From Malania oleifera (Eukaryota; Streptophyta; Magnoliopsida; Santalales; Ximeniaceae), in contig NC_080418.1 of the NCBI RefSeq assembly GCF_029873635.1, positions 151,149,748 to 151,213,747 on the forward strand: 64,000 nt of DNA, written 5' to 3'. Made by a program: the position numbers and the translations under genes. Shown here one piece after another: positions 21,301-33,300 of the stretch. Under the pieces are notes generated by a model. The model was not told where the DNA came from. It was given only the letters and a program-made list of their open reading frames with translations, and made no database searches. Position 1 is the first letter of the stretch. The number at the start of each line of letters is the position of its first letter.

Positions 21301-24300
21301 AGCAGGCTTTTGATGTTCGACGTTCACTTGTTGACAAGTTAGGCATTTTGTCACAAATTCTCTCACATCCTTCTTCATACCTGTCTGTCATAATTGCCTT
21401 TTTAGATCTCTATATATCTTAGTGCTTCCGTGATAGATAATATATCTAGAACAATGTGCTTCCCGCAAGGTTTCCTATTTCAAATCATATGGAACACAAA
21501 TCCTGCGCAAATAACAAAGTCTTCCATTGAAAGATCTTTTCCAGCCTTTAGAGTGTGTATGTACTTCTGAATATTTTTTGAAACTGAGGGTCCTGCTCTT
21601 GCTTTTGATAATTTGTTCCAATAAAGTTGGTTGTGCTCTTGAGTTATATATACAAACCTTATCTCCTTGAAGGGTCGTATGCAAGTTAAAAGAATCTACT
21701 ATCTCCAACATTTTCCGCCTTCAATTTTCAAATTTGCCAACGTCTGTCGATACTTTTTATTTCGTGCATTTCCCACAAAATTTGCCTTACCTGGATGATA
21801 GTGGAGTTTAAAGTCATTCTTCCAAATACTCCACCCACCGCCTTTGCCTCAAGCTCAATTCCTTTTGATTAAAGAGATATTTAAGTCTTTAATGGTCTGA
21901 ATACACTTCAAATTTGTTTTTGCATGCAAGTATGAATGCCATAATTTTAATGCAAACACAACAACCAATTCCAACTCATGGGTTGGATAATTGCATTCAT
22001 GAGGCTTTAATTGTCGTGATCCATATGCAATCACCTTTTCTTTTGCATTAACGCGCACCCCATTCAGTTCAAGGAAGCATTTGTATATATTACGTAACAA
22101 TCCTCGTTATTTGGAAGATGTATTGGAGCTGTCGTTATTCAGTGTTTTAACTCTTGAAATGCACTTCACATTCTTCACTCCACATAAATTTGTTTCCTTT
22201 CCTTGTCAGCTCAGTTAAAGGCATGGCTATTTTGGAAAAATTCTGCACAAACCTCCGATAATACCCTGCCAAACCCAGGAAACTACAAATTTCAGCCACA
22301 CTTTTATGGGTTTCCAGCTCAATACAGCGCCAACTTTAGAAGTATCAACATATAATCCATCTTTGGTTATGGTATGCCAAAGGTATCGGAGGAGGATTTC
22401 CATTTTTTTGTTTTGTATTGCTTTTTTGCTTTCTTTAAGAGGATTTCTTGTCCTCCTTTCAGTGTAATTCGTTATCCTTATCATTAATATATCTCCTTTT
22501 TCTGCCAAAAAAGGGATTAAAGGAACTTGCTGGTTTAATGTTTCTTCCATTTTTTTGTTCTTAATTCTTGCTTCTGGTTTGTTTTAGATTATTATCTGGA
22601 GATATCTTAGTCTCCCTCCTCGTAAATTCTTTCCCTATTAATGAATTTTCTTTTGCTATGAAAAAACATTGTTGTTTTAATTTTGACCAAGTATGTTGTT
22701 TGGAGGATTGGACAAAAAATCGTGACGACTAGTTTTTTTTTTTGATTCATTTGCATATTGTATTTTATGATAGGGTGGTTAATTCTTTCCTCTATCTCTT
22801 TTTTCTTACTCATCGATCTGATTGCAAAAGCTATATCTTCATTGTGCAGGATTATGTACTGCATTTGAAATCCCAGTACAAAATGTATGAAGATGCTTTC
22901 TTTGAGAAAGTTAAAGGTGAATTGTTTTAATATGATTATTATTTTTTGATTAGCAAATGAGTGTAGTGAAGTCATTGAGGGGCACCAAAGTGTTGTGTCC
23001 CCAGTATAAGAATGAATGAGAAGTGTGTCACATATATGAGAAGGTTTCCAGAAAAATCAGACTGTTATGTAGACCCAAAATGCCCAATCCTGAGCAGTTC
23101 TCTCAAAAGGAATTTTCCACATTACTCTAATGTTCGAAAGAGCTATGTTTTGACACATTGAAGTGTTATGGGCCAAGGTAAAGAGGTACAAGAATTGAGT
23201 TTTTAGTGGAGTATTCCCATGTCAAGTGTTGCACTGTTGTTCCAAAGAAAGATCATGTCACTGTTCCCACTTTAAAGAGAATGAAAACAAAGCAGTCTTC
23301 CCACCCGTGTACTACCCATTTCCAAGCACTTACACTATATGATTCCCTTAAACCCTTAGAGACCCACCGTTCTGCTTGGTGCTATATTTTGGTGCAATAA
23401 CCTTTCCCTGGGGATTGTCCCTCTCAATCATGAACCTCCAAAGCCTTTTGCCCTGATTTAATTTGATACAATCAAGCCTAAGAATTCAATGTAGTTGTCA
23501 CTGTTCTTTTCTCATTTACACGCATGGTTGATACAGCTTTATATGGATGGCCAGCAAATCGGAAAAGTATTTTATGTGGAGATAACATGGTTTTAAGGTC
23601 TGCCTGAAGTACAATAAACCTATTCTGGTTGTAGAGATGACAAGATTCTGAGGTGTATCACTTCCATGAGCTCCAACTGTAAACCACATCAAACATGTTT
23701 CTGCCTTACTATTTGATGGATTATGGATTGGGATCATGCTTCTGTGTGTTTTGTTTTGTTTTGGGTGGGTGGGTGGTGTTGGTGGTTAAAAAATGGGGCA
23801 TGGCCTGAGAGGTACACCAATGTCATTAAAATTATTTATTTAAATAATTTCCTGACCAATGACCTCAGTGGCTCTAAATTAGTTATTCTATATATGTTCC
23901 ATAGTATACCATGATGATAGAATTGTTGGCTATTGCTCATCAAGGGTCTGGCCTGAATGAACAGCCATTCAAAGCAACAATAAGGTGCTGTCTGAATCAA
24001 CACTGAAGGATTCGATTTGGATTTGACTGAAAATCATGTGTTCAGCCAATGCTTATTATTGTTATTATTTTTTAAACATGGTTTTAAATAATTTATTACT
24101 CTGGCCTTCTTTTTTTCATGGGCTCAATTTTATTTATAGGTGAGTTGATGAGCGCTAGAGAGCACCCACTTGCAGCTGGTGGAGTCGCTGTTACAGCTGG
24201 TCTTCTTCTTATGAGAGGTATGGCTTGTATAGTTTTCCCCTTGCCTGCATTGGCCATCGTATTGCCTAATGTTCTGGTCATTAACTTCTTTCATTACAAC

Positions 24301-27300
24301 CAGTAGGAGAGGAACATGCAGCTCAATACTTAGTTACTATATGTATATGTATATATTAGCTATTGCTTAACCAAGATGTAAATCTATGAGCAAGATTTGC
24401 ACCCTAGCTATTCCTTTCTTGCAAACTATGAATTTTTGGAGACTACCTAAATATTGCTTAGAAGATACAGAATGATGATCATAATAGTAGAAAGTAGTAT
24501 TGTAAATAACGATCATCTGATTGATACATGATTGTTACATTCTAGCTACCATATATCACTTGTCTAAAAGGATATTTTATGATAGCAAAAGAAATATATT
24601 AAGAGAGAAAAATAGAAATTACATGCTAAAGGAGGACAAACAACCCTCAAAAGAGCCCCAAAAACCAAAAAACCCAAACAAAACAAAACAAAAGGAAAGA
24701 CCTAATGAAAAAAGTTAACTAAGAAAAGGCACTTTAAATAGCAGTATTTTTCCCTGGGAGCCCATATGGAAAACTGCAGTCCCAACAAAAACTGCTTTCT
24801 TTACATGGGAGGCAACTCTTAGGAAAATCCTTTTCGTGGATAACCTGCAAAAAAGGGGACTGCCTCTTGTTAACAGGTGTTTCTTGTGTTGGGAAGGTGC
24901 TGAGTCTATTGATTACATCCTCTTATCCCTCCTTTGGTTTACAGAATGGAATTGAAGTAGGAAAGGAATCGAGGGAGGAATGGAATCAAGGCAAGACTGG
25001 AATTGCTTTTGAAATGCAATTGCAGCATTTAGTTTGTAACATGGAATTACAATAAGAATCACAGTTTCAATTCCTTTCCAATGTTCGGTATTCTTCAATG
25101 GTGGCTACAATGGAACAAAGAATAAGTCATTTTTCAAAAATTAGAGTTCATCTAATTTCTACAGAGATGAACCCAATCTGGAATATGAACCATATAAGAA
25201 AATACCTATTAAACCGATCACAGGAATACCAGTTACAGTACCTATTAGCCAAAGAGGAATCCTTCCAGTATCAGCCATTTATCCCACTTCCCTCCACATT
25301 TTATCAAGTGGTCATGCTAGAGACAAACAATCATGGATAATTATGAGATGAGATCCTTCCAAATGGGATATGAAAATTCCTATTCTATTACATTTTATAT
25401 TTCTTTTTATTTTTATTTATTATATTTCTAATATATTCAATTGAATGTAAAATATTGAATATTTTGAATTTAATACTCTCTTTTTTTTTGGGTTCTATTA
25501 TATTATCTATTTGTTGAAGAAATAATTGGAAAATGAAACAGCAAGTACAAAAATGAGTAATTATCCCCAATAGAGACTGGTACGATTCAATTCAACATTT
25601 TGTTTGTTTGGGTTTGATTGTGTCGTAGCTCATAATTTGGATTAGGTTTATCGTTGGATGAACTGCATTGCTGATATTGACCCCAAAAAGAAATGGTAGG
25701 TACAACTAGTCCATGAACAGCCAACCATCACACTGTAAAAATTGGATAGGTTCGATCTATGGTCATTGGGGCCTCGTAAAAGGATCTACTAAATTCATTG
25801 AGTTATTCCAAAGGATCAACATTTTCTAATTGAAAATGTTTGCATTTTTTAGATCATAATAATATTTTACATTTTTTAATAATAAGAAATGATATTTTTT
25901 AGATCATAATAATATTTTACACTTTTTAATAATAAAAAATAATATTCTCATTTGGATTTATCTTGCTAGTTTTTAAAATTAAACAATAATAAATTTAAAA
26001 TTAAATAATACTAAGAATAAGAATGATAAAAAACTTTCTTTTCAAATTGAATTTTGAAAAAGCTTATGATAGGTTTAGTTGGAATTTTTTGGATAAGATG
26101 TTGGCTAGACAAGGGTTTGGGGAGAGATGGAGGACTTGGATGAGGGTTGCTTGTCTAATGCTTTTTTCTTAGTTATTGTGAATGGAGAACCTAAATCTTG
26201 GTTTAAAGCATCGAGAGGTGTTAGACAAGGGATCCATTATCTCCTTTTTTGTTTATTTTGGTTGTTGATGTTTGAGTAGAATGGTGGAGAGGGTGATTGA
26301 TAAGGGTTTAGTTAAAGGGCTAGAAGTGGGTAGAGAGGGGGTTTGTATGTCCCATCTTCATATGCCGATGATACTTTGTTTTTCATTGGCGATCATAAAC
26401 ATTATTTTTTAAATAATTTGACTCTTCAAACATTTGAGAGGGTTTCTAGGCTTAAAATGAAATTGGGGAAGAGTGGTATAGCAGTCATCAATTTGGCATC
26501 TAGTAGGCCTAGGGAGTTGGTTTTGTTTGTGGATATTGGTCTTTTGGATTGACCTTTGTCTTATCTAGGTGTCCAGTTGGGAGGTAATCCTAGGTTTGTG
26601 GTTTTTTTGACCTAGTGGTGGAGAGAATATTTAAGCATTTGGAGGGGTGGAAGATGCATTATTTTCTTTAGGAGTTGTAGTAGTCTTATCCAAGCTTGTC
26701 TTACTAGTATCCCTTTTATTACTTGTTTGTTTTTAGGATTCCAATGGGCGTAACCGGTAAAATTGAGAAGATCATGTGGGATTGCCTTGGTCAGGGGTTG
26801 GGAATAAGAGAGATCACCTTGTTAGCTGAGAGACTATTTGTAGGTCTAGGTTGGAGGGGGGTTCGGGTCTTGGTAAGTTGGTGTCTAAAAACATTGCTCT
26901 TTTGGCTAAATTTTTATGGTGGTTTCCCTTAAAAGAATTTTATCTTTGGCATAAAGTCATTAAAAGTAAATTTGGTATGCATATGAATGATTGGGATGCT
27001 AATTTAGGAATTAAATGTTCTTCGTAAAGCCTGTGGAGGTGTATTTCTCAAGTCTACCTCCTCTTTGTTCCTCACACTAAGTTTGTCTTGGGTAATGGGT
27101 CTCGTATTCATTTTTGGGAAGACTTCTATGTGGGTAATACTGCTTTATTATATTCTTTTCCTCACCTTTTTTGTTTGAGTTCAGGTCATAATGAGGTTAT
27201 AACCTTCTTTTATGATTTTTGAAGGTCATTCATTTTCTTGGTACTTCCATTTCAGTAGAGCTCTTAATGATAGAGAGGTAGAGGAGTTGTCCTTGTTGAT

Positions 27301-30300
27301 GTTATTGGGGACTTCTTGTCCTACGTTTGGGGTGAATAGGCATTCTTGGTCTTTAGACTCTTTGGGGGCTTATTCTTGCAAATCTTTTTGTGACTACTTT
27401 ATTTATGCTAATATTTCCTTTTTCCTCCATAGAATTATTTGGAAGGTCAGAGATCTCTCAAAGATCAAGGCTTTATTTGGTTAGTTGTTCTTAATGGAGT
27501 TAACACCAACAATCTGTTGCAGAGTAGGAGACCTTCAAAGGCACTTTTTCTTGATATATGTTTTCTTTATCATGATAGTTTTAAAACAATGTCTCATTTG
27601 TTTTTGCATTGTTCATTGGCTTGGAATATATGGAATAAGATTTTTGGTCTTTGGGAGAAAATTGGGTTTGAACAAAGTTGGTGGAGGATTTGTTGGTCAC
27701 TTCTTTGTTGGCATGTGTGATTTTTGCAATTCTATGGGGTTTATGGATTGAAGGAAATGCTCGTATATTTATGGAAAAAAAAGTTGAATGGATCTTTGTA
27801 ATGGGAGAAGATTTATTATTTGGCCTCACTTTGGTGTGCTTCTACTTGTTGTTTTAAAGGAGTGAGGTTCTCGGTTATTGAATGAGATTGGTTGGCTTTG
27901 TTAGTCTAATTGTTTGAGTTTTGTTTTATTTTTATTTTCTCGTTTCTTTCTTCTGTTTTGGAGGATTTCTTGTTCTCCTTCTTGTATTCTTTCAATAATA
28001 AAGTCATCTTTTTTGCTATAAAAAAAGTAATAATAAAAAACTAATATTATTTTTCTTGTTGTTCCTGTTGCTGTTTTTTTATTGTTATTCTTTTTTTTTT
28101 GTTCTTATTTTTACTTTTTTTATATTAATTATTATTAGTGTAATAATTATTATTTTTTGTACTTATTATTATTTTCATTACTTTTATAATAGTTATCATC
28201 CTTATAATAATAATAGTAATTATTGTTAGTATATATCATTCTTTACTATTATTGTTGTTGTTATTGTTTTTATTATTTTCATAATAATAAATTTTATTAT
28301 TGAAAACAATATTAAATAAGAATAATCAAACAACTTCAAGAACAATGTAATAATACAAATTATTATTATAAAAATAATAAAAATATATTATTTGTAATTA
28401 TTATTATTCTTATTGCTGTTTTTTTTTTTATTTTTATTATTTTTATAATATTATTTTTATTATTTTAATAATAATAATAATAATAATTTGTATTATTACA
28501 TTGTTTTTTCTGTTGTTTGATGCTTTGAATCCTTTGATTATTATTTTTTATTGTTTTTAATAATAATATTTATTATAATAATTATATATTTTATGATAAT
28601 TATTATTCTCTTAATAGCAAGGCTGGTAATTATAACATCACTTGCTCAATCTGTTTTTTCATTGCCCTTTTATTTTGGTTGTCTGGAGTAAATTATTTTG
28701 TATATGTGGTGAAGACTGGATTTGTCCCTCCACTGTACAGGCTTTTTGCACTATCACATTTAGAGGCTTTGGAAAAGGAAAGGATAGGAAAGCCTTGTGG
28801 CGATGCACTGTTAGGGCTGTTATTTGGCATGTCTTGTTGGAAGAGGAATGCCAGAATTTTCAAAGGGGTGGCTACTGCTAATAACTTTTATTTTATTTTA
28901 TTTGATCTGTAAAGTAAATATATTGATCAAAAGAGTATATTCAAATACACTGGGCATACCTAGGACTAGGGGAACCAAGCCCCAATCACAAAAACAAAGC
29001 AATACAAGTACTCCCAGAACCACAAATAGTAAAGCCCGAAGCAAATTTAACAAAGGGCAAAACTAATACACAGAACACCTGAAAGAACAAATCAAAAACT
29101 CCCAAAGGGGAATTAGTCTGAAGTGAAGAGGTCATATCTATCATATACCAGCCTGTAGGTAATAACTTGCTTTGGAGTAGTGTGGTTTGTCTTGCGCCAC
29201 TGTGGATGTAGGCTAATGGCTTTTTCATCATGTTTTTTTGGAAGACCTGCAGTGGGACTGGTTGGCTCTGCTTCATTGAGTTGGTTTTCAGTTTATGATG
29301 ATTTTTTTGTTGTAATTTTTTGTTATTTTTGTAAAGGGAGAATTTTTTATTGTCCCTGGTTTTTTCTTTTCCTCATTTTTTTTTCTGATATACATTCTTC
29401 TCTCTTCTAATAAATTTCTTTGTTTATAAATAAAAGTCTTATAATAACAATAGTTATTCTTAGAATAATAATTATTGCGAGTAGTGGTATGGTTGAGAGA
29501 CAGTCAACTTTGTGTTTTTTAGAATTTATAATTGTCTTTCAAAACCATAGTTTTTAAATCCGGACTGGACTGGTCGGTCAGACTGTGTTCGAGCCGACCT
29601 GGAGGCTTGGCCAGTCCAGACCAGGATGAGAATCAGATTTTGTTTATAACCAGTGTCAACTTGGCCAACTCAGTGCGACTAGGCCTAAACCAGCTAGTAT
29701 ATTTATGATAATTTTTCTTCTTGTGTTTTCGATAATTTTGCGCAAACATAAAATATAATATGATGTTTTCTTGTTAGCGTTCTTAATATTTCAATAAGTG
29801 ATTAAATTGTGATTGTATGCGAATAACAATTAACAAGCATGCAAAATTAGAATAGTGAATTGGTGGGAGCGCTACTTTCATGTCTGAGGTGCAGAATCCT
29901 GGCCTCGGGGCACAATGAGTTGCAATAACAGTTGGGAGAGATGACATTTTCTGTTAGATGGTGATTGAGGACCGCTCATGGATAACTCTAGGCAATCATA
30001 CTCTATTTGAAGATTTAAAAACTGGAGACTTTTTTTTTTTAAATTTGTAAATCTAGATATTTTAAAGAGCTATAGTTTTGGGCTATTTTGAGTATTTAAA
30101 ATATTTTATGGTTATTTTGATATTATTTTTTTATTAATCTTGGGTGTATAAGTAGTTTGTTTATTTTACAGTGAAGGAACAATTATCAAAATTTGAAATC
30201 AGAGCTGCAAGTCTCTTCCCTCTCCCTCTGCGTATGGTCCTCTCTTTTTTTTTTCTTCTTCTTCCCATCACTTCTCTTCTTTCTCTCTCCCCCTTATTTC

Positions 30301-33300
30301 TCTCTCATTCTCTGTTATTCCATGTGGCCCTGCATCAGTTTGGTACCAGAGCAGCCTTTGACCATATTCCCATTTTTTTTTTTTCCGCTGCCATCTAACC
30401 AGAACAATTTGCAGTCGTGTCAGTTCTCTTCATTGCCGCCAATGTTGTTACCGATCATAAAAAAATCTTCAAGTCGTATGAAGCATTCAAGGAAAATTGC
30501 AAGAGGCCCCAAGCCTTGATTCATTTTGTGAAACTGTTGAATCTTGTGAAAAGTCTGATGCATAGGCCCCAAGCCTTGATTCATCTTCCAAAGTGTGACA
30601 ATTCTCCACTTATCAACTTTATTGGGATTTGGAATTGTGAGGAAAATTTCAGTAATTTGTTGGTGATATTTGCATGTTAGTTGAAAATGAACTATATGGA
30701 ACTGCAAGTTGAATGGCTCATGAATATATACTCCTGCACATTTTTCAAACTTGAGGCTGAGTTTGCTCTAACTAGGAGATTTTGATGAACGTTCTCGTGT
30801 GGGTAATGCTAGGCAATCTTATTTTCTTTGAAAATTTAAACATTAGCAATTTTTTTAAAATTCAGTAAATTTGAGATATTTTGGGGATTTTAGTTAATTT
30901 AGGGTTATTTTGTATATTTTAGACAATGTTGCTCTCGACTTTGGTGACATATTTTGCATTCTACTTAATTTTGACTTATGGGGCTCATGATTAGTTTGAA
31001 CTTTGAAGTCTTCTAAGCACCTTGTACTTAAAACTGTATCCTTTGATGTTGACCTATGATATCTAACTGAAGTGGCTAAATTTATTTTCCTCCCTAGGAC
31101 CAAGAAGGTTTTTATTTCGACATACACTGGGTCGACTTCAAAGTGAGGAGGTATGTTCCTAGTTAATTCCATAGAAGTCTCTTTGGTTCTATGAGTTTGC
31201 CAAAGCTTTTAGTTTTATCATTCAATGGCAAGTAGCCTTCCAGTGAAAATTTTCTTACAAAAGTTAAATCCCCCCTTGAAGCTTTATGATTTTGATATTG
31301 AAGGTTGTAGGAATGTTATGTTTGAAGGACTGTCAGACCTCCCTTTTATCCTCACCTCCTTTTTATCTCCACCTCCCTTTAATCCTCACCTTGAATGATG
31401 CCATACATCTGTGCAGGCACAGTTTGTTAAGGCTGAGAAGAATGTAAAAGAGTTAAACCTTTCTGTTGATTTGATGAAGAAGGAGAGCAGAAAACTGCTT
31501 GAAAGGGCTGCTCTTGCTGAGAAAGATATGGGTCGTGGCCATATTGAGCTCATGTAGAAATATTCTTGTGTTCTTTGTGTCCTTGTGCAGCTAAACATTT
31601 GTTGGGCTCTGTATTTTATTATTCTAATAACATCTGCAGGAATGCTGGGAGTCAAATTCAACGTCTTGCAAATTCAGTTTACAAGGTTGAGGCCCAAGCT
31701 GCAGGTATGTATACCTGATTTTCACTAATTCTTCCAATTCTCTTTTTTCTTAGAAGTGTTTCCTCTGTTGAAGACTTTGATTGGTTCCTATTGCATTTCT
31801 GTTTGCCTGCCCTTTTATTGAAGCCACACTCAGTTGTCTTGTCAATCCTTGCACCTTCTCAGCATCTTCTGAGATTCGAGTCTTCTGGTTAGTTGATGTG
31901 GTGATTACAAAAAATGAGTTTTCTGATAGGGTGGGAGAATAATTTGGAAGATGATTGTCGAATGCTAGCAAAAAAATGCCATGGATATAAAAAGGATAAT
32001 GCCTATCTTTGACTTGAGAGCTTCATCTTCTACCTACTATAGAAAGATGAAGAAAGTCCAGAATCTAGTTTAAAGTATATTGTTTTGTTGTTTGATATGA
32101 AATGTTCTTCATACTGGTCTTATTAGATAAAGAGGAGAGAGTGGGGAGATGGAGTGGAGGTGGTGGGCTAGCACTGCCTAGGCGTAAAGATTAATAAAAA
32201 ATAAAGCTATACTTATAATTCATTAAGGGGACTCGAGTCCACGAGGAAAAAAAGAGAACACTCTAAAAATGAGAAAGAAAAACCAAAATTTTGAAAAATG
32301 AGTGGTATTAAAAACACATGTATAGTGATAAAAAACTAGAATAATTGGAGCATTAAATACTTAAAAACCACTGAAGACAGGACGAACTAGTCTGCTTGGT
32401 TGTTCTTCCTCTTTTTTATGGAAGGCTCACAAATGTGAAGTCTCAGCTTTGCCAAAAACTGTTTGGGATTTAGGGAGCAACACCAAGAATAGGTCATCAA
32501 CACTGGCAAAGAGGTTTCCAACAGCTGATCAGTGGTGGTAAGCAGAGAGGATGACTGCTGGCACCTGTGAACCAAATGGTTCTCTCCACTTTTCCTTTAT
32601 TTTTCTGCATCATCACATCTTCTTCCTCTCACAGTTTAAAGATCTGTGACAAATCCAGATCTGCATCTTCTTCATCTGTGTACCTTGTCAAAATAATTAT
32701 GAAATGCGTAGGGATGCACTCATCAGTTTCTACCTGATTGCTCTGCCAACTATCTTGCAGATTGAATTACACTGGAGATTTGTTGCTAACTGCAGGTTGT
32801 CAATCTCCTCCTCTCATGGCTGCAAATTGTGTTGGGGAACAAAAGTGCATTGTGATGGGAAAGAGTTTGGGATAATGGATGTAACTTCAAAAATAATATA
32901 AGAGCATTTTTGGAATGAAAAAGTTTTAAGCTATTCAAGACCGGATGGGAATAGTTACTTAGGGAGGGAAGTTGGTATAGCAAGGAGTCTAGCCTGATTG
33001 AAGACCTAAAAGGAATAGCTAGTTATTCGGAGCTTCTGTCACAACCAAACAATGGAATAGCTATACCTATGAACCAAGCACGGCCCACCTTATTGCATAA
33101 TAGATGAGTTGCCAATTTCGGCTGTCAAAATCCTGAAAACTAGTAAAATAAAGAAATAATTTCTAGTTAAACATTGTAGGGTAATTTTATAGTTTGTTTA
33201 TCCTACATTTTGCACTCCTTGTTTTAGATAATGCCTTCCTTGAGCAGTTTTCTGGGTTTGAGTGCATTGGCCGTAGGGATCTCCTTGCATTTGGTCAGAT

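Larger units (their letters stand above)
18731..22395 (-). mobile_element. Ty3/gypsy (chromodomain type), 5' truncated
   Basis: Minus-strand element in RHIP1 intron 1. From 5' (right): end of reverse transcriptase and RNase H (about 21855-22390), integrase (about 20560-21360), chromodomain (about 20160-20350), polypurine tract and 3' LTR (18731-20118). The 5' half (LTR, gag, protease, most of RT) is missing and is replaced by LINE tails. Frames contain stops, frameshifts and a 53-bp tandem duplication. The GACGAAATTTCTAGAGG sequence before the LTR is typical of Tekay-like elements. Confidence 0.85.
9322..22849 (+). other. RHIP1 intron 1 (13.5 kb)
   Basis: The intron starts GTTCCC and ends GTGCAG. 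It contains L1 fragments in both orientations (10480-18730), a minus-strand gypsy element (18731-22395) and L1 tails (22397-22670). The parts at 9322-10480 and 22670-22849 hold no recognisable element apart from a short (TA)n run near 9427 and telomere-like repeats at 10041. Confidence 0.85.
24218..31097 (+). other. RHIP1 intron 3 (6.9 kb)
   Basis: Starts GTATGG and ends CCCTAG. It contains several LINE fragments, an ATT-rich low-complexity block and a small LTR element, listed separately. The stretch 24925-26035 is AT-rich with no defined element, although 24935-25380 has a GGAATTG-rich texture reminiscent of a MITE. Confidence 0.85.
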
